DNA of 64,000 bases, from assembly GCF_041897535.1 (NCBI RefSeq), contig NZ_CP169217.1, forward strand, positions 3,286,001 to 3,350,000, written 5' to 3'. Below, one piece after another: positions 23,758 through 32,692 of the stretch (position 1 is the stretch's first letter; each line of letters begins with the position of its first letter). The notes beneath the pieces were generated by a model. It did no database searches. It was not told where the DNA came from and worked only from the letters and a program-made list of their open reading frames with translations. The stretch comes from Methylomicrobium lacus_A (GTDB taxonomy: Bacteria > Pseudomonadota > Gammaproteobacteria > Methylococcales > Methylomonadaceae). Made by a program: the position numbers and the translations under genes.

Positions 23758-26331
23758 TTAGAAGGTCTTCAGGAATTCGATCAGCGCTTTCTTGTCGGCA
23801 TCGCTCAGGCCCGGCTCCTTGTTGGCTTCCTTGAAGTAATCGGTGCCGAAATAATGGCCGCGGTTGACGATGTAGTCGGAGCATTTGCTGGCGTTGACCA
23901 ACGGTTCGACCGCGTTCGCGAATACCTTCGCGGCCTGCTCGTCAGTCGCATCCTTCGGCAGCTTCTTCAGGTCACGCTTGAGCGTGAACAGAACATCGAC
24001 CAGCTTGGCGCCGTGGGTCAGTTTGTTCCACAAACCGGTGCGTTGATCCAGGTCGATGTTGGTCAGCAGGTTGACCGGAGTGCCCTTCGGAATCGGACCG
24101 AGTTCCAGACCGTCTTGTCCTGCAAACTTGCCGCCCTCGATCTTGCCGACCAGTTTATTCAACAGATCCGGCAGATAGCCTGATGGAACCCTGAGATAGC
24201 TGGTGTCGTAAGTTCTGTCGATCCAGCCAGGCAGCATCTTGCCGTTAGCGGTCTGGTACTGGACATTGCCCTTACGCTTTTCCGGCCACAGCATTTGCTC
24301 GATCGAACTGTCGAACGATTGCAGCCTGGCTTCGACCGCGGGGCTCGGGTTGAACTCGCCGACCGCGTTGTTCAACAGGAACGGCGCGGTCGACCATACG
24401 CTGACCAGCGAAGCCGGACGGGTAAAGCCGAGGCCGCCGCCCGGCATGTCGATTTGCCGAGTAGGGACGACGCCTTTGGCGTCGGGCACGGGATAATGTA
24501 CGGTGTACTTACCGACCGACGGCAGATTCTTGTACGATTGTGACGAGAAATCGTTCCAGATGTTGCCTTCGATCGCATTGGTCGCGAGCGGGCTGCACGC
24601 ATTCGTTTCGAGCAGCGTGACCGGGACGCGGAGGTCGGTGGACAGGAAGTTGTCCTGCAGGAAGTCGTCTTTTTTGACGATCGCGTCGATCGCCTTTTTG
24701 AACTCGTCCGTTTGCGTCCATTTCCAGTAATTATCCCAGTACTTCAGATAGTTCTTGCCGACGCCGCCGTTCGGGAAGAAGCTGTAGGCTTTTTCCGGCA
24801 GCTTGCTGGAATGGCAACGCGCGCAGCGTTCGCCGAACACTTCCTTACCGCGGGTCACTACCGCCGCATCGGTGCTGAGGTGCTTGTCGCCGCCCGGTGC
24901 ATTTTTCAGCAGGTCGGGGCGGGTGCCGGCGATGAAGAACAGCGCCAGGTCCGGCGTTTGCGCTTCGTTGGTCTGCCAGTAGGACGAGTTTTTACGCGAT
25001 TGCTTGATCGGAATCGGCGTAATCGGTTTGCCGCCGATCAGCGGGTTGAAGTGGGTCAGCCATTCTTCGCTGAACAGGCCGATGTTGATGAAGACGCGGT
25101 TCAAGGCGCCGAGCGCTCCGACCGAATCGGCACCGTCCTTCAAGACGCGCGGGGTAAACACGGTATCCGGCGCTTTGTAGAATCCGGCCAGCGGCGAATC
25201 GGCAGGCACGAAATCATTCAGCTGCTTGTTGTTCAAGCTGCCGCCGCCGAGTTTTTCCTCGCCGAATTTTTGCGCATTCAGTAGGCGCGGCACCAGATTA
25301 TAGACCGCGTTCATCGTGCGCGGGTTGTTGATGTAGTCGCTCGAAATCAGCGAGGTATCGAGTGCGCCGGGACGCGAGGTGGTGAACAGTTGATAAGGGA
25401 AACTGCTTCTGTCGGCTTCCCAGGAGAAGATCCGGTTGATCCAGAAATATTGCGCGCCCGGATTCGAATTCAGGTTTTCCCATTTCGGATTTTCGGGATC
25501 GGCCGGCGGATTGGTCGGGTTCGGGCCGACGTGGCAAAAGCCGCAGGCCATGCCGACGCGGTAAGGCCGGACCAAGTCCTTGTTGTTGTAATACGTCGGG
25601 TCCGTATAGTAACGTTCAGGATCCCATTTTTTTTCGGCTTCGGCGTCGAAGTCAGGGTTCGGAAACAGGCGCACGCCGACGATGCCGGTCGCATAGCCGT
25701 AGTAGGAACCGGCAGGGATGTTTTTACCGCGGGCGCCGTATTTTACGCCGGGGTATTTGGTTTCATTTTCAAACGGGTCGGGCGCGCAGTCTTTCGAGCG
25801 CACGTCGAGCCAGAGCCCGTAGCGGTCCTTGCGCGGTCCGGTCGGTTTTTCGAAGCAGGGTTCGTTGACCAGGCCCAAATAGTTCCAGCGGTTGCTGCGG
25901 CTGAATTTCAGGCTGGGATGGTTGGATAATGATTTCAGAAAGTCGAGCGTGCCGACGCTGCGGTAGCTCATCGTGTCCCACAGACGGTCGTTGCCGGCGG
26001 TCCAAACGTTCCAGTTGTTGCGCCCAATCGCGACGCGTCTGACCGCTTCTTCGGGAGTGATGCCGGGCACGAAAGGCGCCAGCGTCTTGGCCAGTTCCTC
26101 GGGGTTTTTGGTGATGCCGTAATCCATGTCCTTGAAGTAATCCTCGTCGGCGCCTTTCAAGCTGTCGGCGCTGCGGCCGACACACATGGCCTCGTCGAGG
26201 ATTTCTCCGGCTGCGTTTTTGCAGGCCTTGCTGGTAAAAAGCACCGCCATGCTCGCGCCGCTGTAGCCGGTCAGGCCGATAAACCCGACGCCGGACAGCA
26301 TCAGCGCAAGGGCTGATTTTTTCAGTTTCAT
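23758..26331 (-). CDS. large di-haem cytochrome c (RoxA/peroxidase-like)
   Basis: 857-residue periplasmic protein. Signal peptide MKLKKSALALMLSGVGFIGLTG; two CXXCH haem sites, CGFCHVG near residue 259 and CARCHSS near residue 502. LGFTRPASLVSVWSTAPFLLNNAVG near 650 resembles the RP..WATAPYLHNGSV element of RoxA-like and di-haem peroxidase cytochromes. The ATG at 26331 is chosen since the ATG 15 bases upstream is part of the ribosome-site region (GGGGAGAA). It is paired with the GMC oxidoreductase downstream; it may be its electron acceptor or an independent oxygenase. Function unproven. Confidence 0.8.
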   Translation of the reverse strand: MKLKKSALALMLSGVGFIGLTGYSGASMAVLFTSKACKNAAGEILDEAMCVGRSADSLKGADEDYFKDMDYGITKNPEELAKTLAPFVPGITPEEAVRRVAIGRNNWNVWTAGNDRLWDTMSYRSVGTLDFLKSLSNHPSLKFSRSNRWNYLGLVNEPCFEKPTGPRKDRYGLWLDVRSKDCAPDPFENETKYPGVKYGARGKNIPAGSYYGYATGIVGVRLFPNPDFDAEAEKKWDPERYYTDPTYYNNKDLVRPYRVGMACGFCHVGPNPTNPPADPENPKWENLNSNPGAQYFWINRIFSWEADRSSFPYQLFTTSRPGALDTSLISSDYINNPRTMNAVYNLVPRLLNAQKFGEEKLGGGSLNNKQLNDFVPADSPLAGFYKAPDTVFTPRVLKDGADSVGALGALNRVFINIGLFSEEWLTHFNPLIGGKPITPIPIKQSRKNSSYWQTNEAQTPDLALFFIAGTRPDLLKNAPGGDKHLSTDAAVVTRGKEVFGERCARCHSSKLPEKAYSFFPNGGVGKNYLKYWDNYWKWTQTDEFKKAIDAIVKKDDFLQDNFLSTDLRVPVTLLETNACSPLATNAIEGNIWNDFSSQSYKNLPSVGKYTVHYPVPDAKGVVPTRQIDMPGGGLGFTRPASLVSVWSTAPFLLNNAVGEFNPSPAVEARLQSFDSSIEQMLWPEKRKGNVQYQTANGKMLPGWIDRTYDTSYLRVPSGYLPDLLNKLVGKIEGGKFAGQDGLELGPIPKGTPVNLLTNIDLDQRTGLWNKLTHGAKLVDVLFTLKRDLKKLPKDATDEQAAKVFANAVEPLVNASKCSDYIVNRGHYFGTDYFKEANKEPGLSDADKKALIEFLKTF

Positions 26332-26824
26332 ATGTATTCTCCCCAATAATATTGAAAGTCATGCAAATGGGTTGCACGATTGAACTGCGCTCTGTGTGAT
26401 TAACCTCCTTCGATAAAGCAATTGATTATTAAAATTTTCTTTTTTTCAGGCGATCGATTATTGTTCTTATTGTGGTCCTGTCTGTCCATTCAACCCCAAT
26501 GGAGTGCATGATCCGCACCTGATCAGTTTTCGGCGATTATGCTCCTAACTTCGTTAGAATATCTGTTAAGTTTTTAACACAACGCGCTCAGATTATCGGG
26601 CGATCTTCTTTTTTATTCTTACGACAATATTGAGTTGTTTATGGCCGGCAAGGTTAATTTCTTGAATTGTGTACCGAACTGGTAAACTTTGTCAATTACG
26701 AGGTATCGGATGAGGCGATTAAAAATTAGTGTGATATTTCACAAGCTTATAATTGAATTCTTATGTGCCATGAGAGCGCAAAACCGGCCTTTTTCGATGC
26801 CTCAACGGCAAGGGGCTTAGACCG
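26332..26824. other. AT-rich divergent intergenic region
   Basis: No gene seen in 493 bases between the cytochrome and ogt. It holds the palindrome listed at 26730 and several possible AT-rich promoter boxes for both directions, none decisive. Confidence 0.5.
26730..26753 (+). promoter_or_regulatory. palindromic operator beside a -10-like box
   Basis: TGTGA-TATT-TCACA (26730-26743), a perfect palindrome with a 4-base centre, followed by TATAAT at 26748-26753. The spacing differs from CRP (6-base centre). It is about 70 bases before ogt. The bound factor is unknown. Confidence 0.35.
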
Positions 26825-27322
26825 ATGCCGATTGCAATAGATTGGGTCGATCAGTGTAAAGAGACTGCACGGAGTATTGTTGTAGAGACTCCGGCAGGCC
26901 GGTTGCTGTTAACGGTGTGCGGCGACGTGATCATAAACATGGATTGGGTCGTTGACAGCAACAGTCCCATGTCCAGCGATAATCAATGGCAAAACCTGTT
27001 CGACGCTTATTGGCATGATAGGGATAAGCCTATCGCAGTTAAACTGCTGATGCAGGGCACTCCTTACCGGCGCCGGGTATGGGCGGAATTGTGCCGGATT
27101 CCGTTCGGAGAAACTCGAAGCTATGCGGCCCTGGCCAAAAATTTGGCCTCCTCGCCCCGGGCGGTCGGCAATGCCTGCCGCGACAATCCGTACGCGCCGA
27201 TCATCCCCTGTCACCGGGTCGTTTCGGCATCCGGCCTCGGCGGCTACTGCGGCGCGACCGGGGGCGCCTTGCTCGACATCAAGATCAAACTGTTGCGCTT
27301 CGAGGCGGAGCATTGCCGATGA
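26825..27322 (+). CDS. ogt: methylated-DNA-protein-cysteine methyltransferase
   Basis: 165 residues. The alkyl-acceptor motif PIIPCHRVVSASGLGGY (Cys near 129) and the preceding helix-turn-helix region (IPFGETRSYAALAKNL, RAVGNACRDNP) are intact. It repairs O6-alkylguanine by irreversible transfer to cysteine. Its stop overlaps the xerD start by 4 bases (ATGA). Confidence 0.93.
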   Translation: MPIAIDWVDQCKETARSIVVETPAGRLLLTVCGDVIINMDWVVDSNSPMSSDNQWQNLFDAYWHDRDKPIAVKLLMQGTPYRRRVWAELCRIPFGETRSYAALAKNLASSPRAVGNACRDNPYAPIIPCHRVVSASGLGGYCGATGGALLDIKIKLLRFEAEHCR

Positions 27323-28203
27323 AAGCCGCGGATGCGATCGACCAATACCTGGATGCGGCCTGGGCCGAACAGGGGCTCAGCGAAAACACGCTGGCCGCCT
27401 ACGGCAGCGACTTGCGGATTTTTGCGACCTGGCTGAAGGGCAAGTCGCTGCTCGAAGCCGACGGCGAGCAACTCTCGCGTTTCCTCGCTTTCCGCTACCA
27501 GCAGGGCATCGGCAGCCGCTCGACCGCGCGCATTCTTTCGACCCTGCGCGGTTTTTACGGGTATTATTTGCGCGAAAACCGGATTCAAGCCGATCCGACC
27601 GCGCTGATCGAGTCGCCGTACATCGGCCGGCCGTTGCCGCAGTCGCTGTCGGAAAAGGATGTCGAACGGCTGCTCGAGGCGCCGGAGGTTTCAAACTCGC
27701 TCGGCCTGCGCGATAGGACGATGCTCGAAATGTTGTATGCGACCGGGCTGCGGGTATCCGAACTGGTCGGGCTGAAGTTCGAGCAGATCAGTTTCCGTCA
27801 GGGCGTGGTCCGCATCACCGGCAAAGGCAACAAGGAAAGGCTGGTGCCGGTCGGCGAAGTCGCGATGAGCTGGCTCGAAACCTACATGAATCAGGCGCGG
27901 CCGGACCTGCTCGGCGCGCGGCCATGCGATTACCTGTTCGTGACCAACCGGGCCGAAGGCATGACCCGGCAGGCGTTCTGGCATATCATCAAGCGTCATG
28001 CGAAAACGGCCGGCATCGGCAAGGAATTGTCTCCGCATACCTTGCGCCACGCGTTTGCGACGCATTTGCTGAACCACGGCGCCGATTTGCGCGTGGTGCA
28101 ATTGCTGCTCGGCCACTCCGATCTGTCGACCACGCAAATCTACACCCATATCGCGCGCGAACGGCTCAAAGATTTACATTCCAAATTTCATCCAAGAGGC
28201 TAA
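27319..28203 (+). CDS. xerD: site-specific tyrosine recombinase XerD
   Basis: 294 residues. The N-terminal SAM-like domain (IDQYLDAAWAEQGLSENTLAAY) and the catalytic domain with the Arg in ATGLRVSELVGL, HTLRHAFATHLLNHGADLR, LLGHSDLSTTQIYTH (His and Tyr) are complete. It acts with XerC at dif to resolve chromosome dimers. Length and sequence match XerD rather than an integron integrase; the IntI-specific insertion is absent. Confidence 0.93.
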   Translation: MKAADAIDQYLDAAWAEQGLSENTLAAYGSDLRIFATWLKGKSLLEADGEQLSRFLAFRYQQGIGSRSTARILSTLRGFYGYYLRENRIQADPTALIESPYIGRPLPQSLSEKDVERLLEAPEVSNSLGLRDRTMLEMLYATGLRVSELVGLKFEQISFRQGVVRITGKGNKERLVPVGEVAMSWLETYMNQARPDLLGARPCDYLFVTNRAEGMTRQAFWHIIKRHAKTAGIGKELSPHTLRHAFATHLLNHGADLRVVQLLLGHSDLSTTQIYTHIARERLKDLHSKFHPRG

Positions 28204-28208
28204 AACAC

Positions 28209-28985
28209 ATGACACAACAGATTCACCCGACCGCTTATATCGCCCCCGGAGCCACGCTCGGAGACGGCATCATCGTCGGTCCGTTCGCGGTGATCGAAAG
28301 CGGCGCGGTGCTCGGCGACCGCTGTGAGGTCGGCGCGCATGCGGTCGTGCACGGCCATGTTCGCATGGGGGCGGGCAACATTCTGCACCCGCATGCGGTG
28401 TTGGGCGGCCTGCCTCAGGATATCGGCTTCAAGCCGGAAACGGTCACCTGGCTGACCATCGGCGACAACAACGTATTCCGCGAAGGCTTCACCGCGCACC
28501 GCTCGACCAAGGAAAACGGGGAGACGAAGATCGGCTCCGGCTGCTTTTTCATGAACAACAGCCATGTCGCGCATGACTGCACGATCGGCGACAAAACCAT
28601 CTTCGCGAACAATGTCGCGATCGGCGGCCATGTCGAAGTCGGCAACAACGTGTTCATGGGCGGCGCGGTCGTCGCGCACCAGTTCTGTCGGATCGGATCG
28701 TTCGCGATCGTGCAGGGCACCACCGGCCTGAACATGGACGTGATTCCGTTCACGCTGGTCGGCGGCCGGCCGGCCAGGCATTACCGGCTGAATACGGTCG
28801 GATTGAAAAGGGCAGGAATTACCGGCGAGCGTTACAACGTGCTGTCGCAGGCGTTTCGTCTGTTGCGGCACAAAAAAAGTCTGGATGTGCTGGAGGAAAC
28901 CGAGGAATTGAAGTTTCTGAAGGACTGGCTGGCCGTCAAATCCAAGCGCGGCGTGCACGGCTTTGTCGATGTTTCGGCCGATTAG
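28209..28985 (+). CDS. LpxA-like acyltransferase
   Basis: 258 residues, mostly hexapeptide repeats forming a left-handed beta-helix (IHPTAYIAPGATLGDGIIVGP). NNSHVAHDCTIGDKTIFAN carries the catalytic-type His of LpxA. The C-terminal helical part (RLNTVGLKRAGIT) is also LpxA-like. It is not next to fabZ or lpxB, so it may be a second, divergent copy; UDP-GlcNAc is the probable substrate but another nucleotide sugar is possible. It lies 5 bases after xerD. Confidence 0.8.
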   Translation: MTQQIHPTAYIAPGATLGDGIIVGPFAVIESGAVLGDRCEVGAHAVVHGHVRMGAGNILHPHAVLGGLPQDIGFKPETVTWLTIGDNNVFREGFTAHRSTKENGETKIGSGCFFMNNSHVAHDCTIGDKTIFANNVAIGGHVEVGNNVFMGGAVVAHQFCRIGSFAIVQGTTGLNMDVIPFTLVGGRPARHYRLNTVGLKRAGITGERYNVLSQAFRLLRHKKSLDVLEETEELKFLKDWLAVKSKRGVHGFVDVSAD

Positions 28986-29018
28986 GCATAGAGGTCGAGG
29001 CAGCTTGAGGTGATGAGT

Positions 29019-29525
29019 ATGCAGGACGATTTACTAGCGCTCGCCGGACAGTTGGGGCAGCAACTGAGCAAGGCTGGCCACTTGTTGGCCCTGGCCGAAT
29101 CCTGCACCGGCGGCTGGATCGCGCAAAGCGTGACCGAAATCGCCGGCAGTTCTGCCTGGTTCGATCGCGGCTTCGTGACCTACAGCAATGCCGCGAAAAT
29201 CGCGATGCTCGGGGTCAGTGACAGCACCTTGCAAGCCCATGGCGCGGTCAGCTCGCAGACTGCCTCCGAAATGGTTGCCGGTGCCTTGAGGCATAGCGAT
29301 GCGGATATTGCGTTGGCCGTGACCGGTATTGCGGGGCCCGGCGGCGGCACGGCGGAAAAGCCGGTCGGCCTGGTATTCATCGCCTGGCAACGGCGCGGTC
29401 AGCCCTGCCATTGTATCGAACAGCATTTCGAAGGCGACCGTCATGCGGTGCGCCGGCAGACCGTGCAGAAAGCATTGCAGTGTTTGCTTGATGAATATGT
29501 ACAGGCCTATATTTCGGATTCCTGA
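29019..29525 (+). CDS. pncC: nicotinamide-nucleotide amidohydrolase PncC (CinA C-terminal domain)
   Basis: 168 residues. LLALAESCTGGWIAQSVTEIAGSS carries the catalytic Ser of the family, and GIAGPGGGTAEKPVGLVFIAW completes the active site. It converts NMN to nicotinate mononucleotide in NAD recycling. The start at 29019 gives the best spacing to GAGG; an ATG two codons earlier is also possible. Confidence 0.9.
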   Translation: MQDDLLALAGQLGQQLSKAGHLLALAESCTGGWIAQSVTEIAGSSAWFDRGFVTYSNAAKIAMLGVSDSTLQAHGAVSSQTASEMVAGALRHSDADIALAVTGIAGPGGGTAEKPVGLVFIAWQRRGQPCHCIEQHFEGDRHAVRRQTVQKALQCLLDEYVQAYISDS

Positions 29526-29551
29526 TGCGGCGAACAGTTTTTTATTTGTAA

Positions 29552-29626
29552 GGCGGATTCGCCGAAGGCAATCCGCCATTTCGAAGCCTGTCTCCGTTCC
29601 CGGCGGATTGCTAACGCGAATCCGCC
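29552..29626. repeat. paired palindromic repeat
   Basis: Two hairpins with the same arms, GGCGGATT...AATCCGCC, at 29552-29577 and 29602-29626. This is a dispersed-repeat type. It marks the left edge of the accessory island. Confidence 0.7.
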
Positions 29627-29667
29627 CTACTGTCCTAATCATTCATAAACATTTTCAAGGATATTCA

Positions 29668-30972
29668 GTGAAAATATCAATCGAAGGATACAAATCGATA
29701 GCTCAAAAAAGATGTCTTGAAATTGGCGGGCTGACTATTTTATCAGGCGCTAATAGTTCAGGAAAATCAAGCTTTATGCAACCACTTCTATTAATTAAAC
29801 AGACGTTAGAGAATGATTTCGATGCAGGGTCTCTAATGCTTGATGGACCTAATGTAAAATTAACCGATTCAAGTCAAATAATTTCAAGAGTTCCGTCGGA
29901 AGAACAAGGCTTTTTCACTGTATCAATCTCAAACGAAAAAACTGAAACGATTGCTTCTTATAAATTTTGGAAGAAACGTGGAATTCATATTGATAGCATT
30001 GTTCACAGAAGCGATGAATTTAAGGACGGAATTCGTATTCATTTAGGTTTGAAGCCATCAGAAATAGAATCGCTATTTATCAGTGAACATTTTACGCAAA
30101 TTAAGCAGATTTTAGGTAAGGAAAAAAAAGTTACGTGGAAGGTGGTGCGTGATCGTTGCTTCCTCGAACTCCAGATGCAAGTAGGTGCGAAATCTTTTCC
30201 TTTTGGGGGTGGATTCACTCCAGCAAGGAATCTTGAACTTTTGTCTAGGCGTTTGATACATGTGCCAGGATTGCGAGGCAATCCAGAACGATCCTATAAG
30301 GTAGCTATATCTGAATCTGTTTATCCAGGGTCATTTGAAAAGTATGTGGCCAGTATTATACACAAATGGAAATTTTCTAAGAGTAAGGGTGAGAAGGCTA
30401 AATTTGAAACGCTTCGAGAGCAATTGAAATTTCTTGGGTTAGCCTCTTCAATCGAAACAGTTAGTATCAATGATACCAGTCTAGAGATTCGTATTTCTCG
30501 TCACAGCGGTAGCACTTCAACAGACTTGGATCATGTCAATATAGCCGATGTAGGTTTTGGGGTGTCACAAACACTTCCGGTGCTTGTTGCTCTTTTGGCT
30601 GCAAACAAAGACCAAGTAGTTTACATTGAGCAGCCGGAGCTTCATTTGCATCCGCGAGCACAATTTAATCTTGCAACAATTATTGCAAATGCTGTAGCAG
30701 AGCGAAATATTAATGTGGTGATTGAGACGCACAGCTCGATTCTTATTCGTGGTGTACAAATATTGGTTGCAAAGAGGCAGTTAGATGCTAAATCAGTTTC
30801 TTTGAATTGGTTTACGCAAGACCCTCAAAGCGGTCAGACCAATATAACAGAAGCAAAGCTTGATAAATATGGTGCATTTGGCGATTGGCCTGAAGACTTC
30901 GACAGCGTATCTCTTGAAGTAGAAACAATGTATTTGGATTCAGTGGAAGAGGCCCTTGAAAATGAAGTTTAA
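29668..30972 (+). CDS. AAA/ABC-type ATPase (RecF/OLD-like), putative defence ATPase
   Basis: 434 residues. Walker A GANSSGKSS at 27-35; an ABC-like signature region DVGFGVSQTLPVLVAL near 293; Walker B VVYIEQPELHLHPRAQ near 316; IETHSSILI near 349, as in OLD/RecF-like ATPases of defence systems. It lacks a TOPRIM domain. The start is a GTG at 29668 with AAGG nearby; the upstream frame is intergenic repeat. The last 11 bases overlap the PIN gene, so the two are translationally coupled. AT-rich compared with neighbours, suggesting transfer. Confidence 0.85.
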   Translation: MKISIEGYKSIAQKRCLEIGGLTILSGANSSGKSSFMQPLLLIKQTLENDFDAGSLMLDGPNVKLTDSSQIISRVPSEEQGFFTVSISNEKTETIASYKFWKKRGIHIDSIVHRSDEFKDGIRIHLGLKPSEIESLFISEHFTQIKQILGKEKKVTWKVVRDRCFLELQMQVGAKSFPFGGGFTPARNLELLSRRLIHVPGLRGNPERSYKVAISESVYPGSFEKYVASIIHKWKFSKSKGEKAKFETLREQLKFLGLASSIETVSINDTSLEIRISRHSGSTSTDLDHVNIADVGFGVSQTLPVLVALLAANKDQVVYIEQPELHLHPRAQFNLATIIANAVAERNINVVIETHSSILIRGVQILVAKRQLDAKSVSLNWFTQDPQSGQTNITEAKLDKYGAFGDWPEDFDSVSLEVETMYLDSVEEALENEV

Positions 30973-31471
30973 CGCATCACATGTCGTTATAGATGCCGAT
31001 ATTGCAAGGTCATCCGGCTTGTCTGAGCATCCGGTATCAAGTAGCTCACGAGAGTTACTCCAGGCTATTTTGAAATCAAATATAAACGTTGTTTTTTGCC
31101 CTATATTGGCAACAGAATGGAAAAAACATCAATCTAAATTTGCAACAATGTGGTTTTCGTCAATGGTTGCACGCAAGAGGGTTTTACGTATCAAACCAAA
31201 TACTGTAACTGTCATTGAAATACAAAATTCATCTATTTCTGAATCACAACGGCAGATTGCTGAAAAAGACGCTCACATCGTAGATTTAGCCCTTGCAACT
31301 AATAAATTTATCGCATCAAATGATGGAAGAGCACGTCAAGTATTTTGCCTTATTGCAGGGCAATCTACGTCCCTGAACGGTTTATTTTGGGTGATACCAA
31401 CTGAATCCCATGATTCACTTGTTGGGCTTATAACCGATGGCGGATATATACCTGATGAGTGGCGCGTTTAG
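30962..31471 (+). CDS. PIN-domain nuclease partner of the ATPase
   Basis: 169 residues. The acidic set of a PIN ribonuclease is visible: VVIDADIARSSG (Asp 11, Asp 13), LATEW (Glu 52), EKDAHIVDLALATNKFIASND (Asp 103, Asp 108, Asp 121). No antitoxin-like gene adjoins; instead it overlaps the ATPase, so the ATPase probably controls it. It likely cuts RNA when triggered; the trigger and target are unknown. AT-rich like the ATPase. Confidence 0.78.
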   Translation: MKFNASHVVIDADIARSSGLSEHPVSSSSRELLQAILKSNINVVFCPILATEWKKHQSKFATMWFSSMVARKRVLRIKPNTVTVIEIQNSSISESQRQIAEKDAHIVDLALATNKFIASNDGRARQVFCLIAGQSTSLNGLFWVIPTESHDSLVGLITDGGYIPDEWRV

Positions 31472-31494
31472 GGCCGTAGATACTGTTATTCGAG

Positions 31495-32460
31495 TCAAGC
31501 GTCATGAAGAACAGGGTTGAACGATTTACCTGATTTCAAGACGCCGAATGCGACATGAACGAGCTTACGCATCATGGCGCCAATGATGAGCTTAGGTGGC
31601 TTTCCGGTGCTGGTCAGGCGTTCTTTAAAACGCTTGCCCCACGCGGTTTTGTAAAGGGTGACCATCGCAGGCATATAAAGCGCTTTACGCAGAAAGGCAT
31701 GGCCGACCTTGGACAACCTGGGTCTGCCTCTCACGCTACTACCCGACTCGTATTGGCGTGGATCGAGCCCGGCAAAAGCAGCAGCTTGGCGGCCGTTGGC
31801 GAAGCGGTCGGTGTTGGCATAAAACGCCAGTATGATGGCGCTGGTGCGCTCGCCGATACCGGGGATGCTGTCGAGCAAATCTCGTTTTTGTTTGAGATCA
31901 GGGTATTTGTCGATGTGCTCGTTAATGTTTTTAATCAGTTGCTTAATAGCATTGTCGAGCCAATCGAGATGCTGCTGAATATCGTCATGGACGGCATCGC
32001 GGGAAACGCCAAGACGGTTGCTTTCCTGTGTACGCATGGTCTGCAGCGCCTCCAGACGCAGTACCAGAGCACGCAAAGCGATTTCCTCCTGACTTGGAGC
32101 CTGCCAAGATTCGGGTCGACGCTCGGCACAGAAATCGGCGATCAGCCGGGCATCGACCGCATCGGTTTTGCTACGGGTGAGCCGGGAGGCGGCATAGGCT
32201 TTAATTTGCGCCGGATTGACGACACTGACAGTGAGACCTGCCGTCGCCAGGCACTGGGCAACGTCTTCCCAGTAAATGCCAGTGGCTTCCATGCAGACAT
32301 GGACGGATGTTGCTTGATACGACGCCAACCAGTCGGTTAATTGAGCAAAGCCGGCGTTGGAGTTGGCAATGACTTTGCTGCGAAACTTGCCGTTGGGCAA
32401 GCGCAAGGCGCAGTCCAACTTGGCTTTAGCAACATCAATGCCGAGATGAAACAAAGACAT
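31495..32460 (-). CDS. IS110-family transposase
   Basis: 321 residues. The N-terminal RuvC-like DEDD domain shows GIDVAKAKLD, VHVCMEATGIYWE and SKTDAVDARLIADF; the C-terminal Transposase_20 domain shows IPGIGERTSAIILAF and GLDPRQYESGSSVRGRPRLSK with the Ser used by this family. The ATG at 32460 (MSLFHLGIDVAK) fits family starts. It is full length and probably active. Confidence 0.93.
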   Translation of the reverse strand: MSLFHLGIDVAKAKLDCALRLPNGKFRSKVIANSNAGFAQLTDWLASYQATSVHVCMEATGIYWEDVAQCLATAGLTVSVVNPAQIKAYAASRLTRSKTDAVDARLIADFCAERRPESWQAPSQEEIALRALVLRLEALQTMRTQESNRLGVSRDAVHDDIQQHLDWLDNAIKQLIKNINEHIDKYPDLKQKRDLLDSIPGIGERTSAIILAFYANTDRFANGRQAAAFAGLDPRQYESGSSVRGRPRLSKVGHAFLRKALYMPAMVTLYKTAWGKRFKERLTSTGKPPKLIIGAMMRKLVHVAFGVLKSGKSFNPVLHDA

Positions 32461-32640
32461 AGAAAACCTCAAATGATCTACCTTGTGAATGCGGGCTACC
32501 GGCAAGCCGGGCCAAAGATACTGTCCGATCGTTGATCGAGGCGAGTAGCTGCTGCATGATCTACGTCACGGACTTGGTTTTCCAAGGCTGGGTACGGCAT
32601 CCAGCTACTCAAACCTGAGGTGCCCCTCAGGTGTGTTACA
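32461..32640 (-). ncRNA. candidate bridge RNA in the IS110 leader
   Basis: On the minus strand this stretch folds into ordered hairpins: ACCTGAGG-loop-CCTCAGGT (32632-32613), then GAGTAGCTG with CAGCTACTC (32610-32602 with 32551-32543) enclosing an inner CTTGG-AAAA-CCAAG stem, then a CCGGC/GCCGG hairpin nearer the start codon. Members of this family encode a structured guide RNA between the element end and the transposase. Position and folding fit; which loops pair with target and donor is not determined. Confidence 0.55.
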
Positions 32641-32692
32641 CGGTGCTTTTATAGCTTAAACCCGTTTAAATAACACGGGATTTATAATACAA

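Larger units (their letters stand above)
31472..32680 (-). mobile_element. IS110-type insertion sequence (approximate bounds)
   Basis: Transposase gene plus an unusually long structured leader (about 180 bases) on its 5' side. IS110 elements lack clear terminal repeats, so exact ends cannot be read here; the bounds are estimates. It sits directly after the ATPase-PIN pair. Confidence 0.6.

Noticed and set aside
26730..26743. CRP or FNR site
   Set aside because: TGTGA/TCACA arms have a 4-base rather than 6-base centre, and the FNR core TTGAT is absent; kept only as an unnamed palindrome.
27319..28203. Integrase for the cassette array
   Set aside because: The tyrosine recombinase here matches XerD in length and sequence, lies with housekeeping genes and lacks the IntI insertion.
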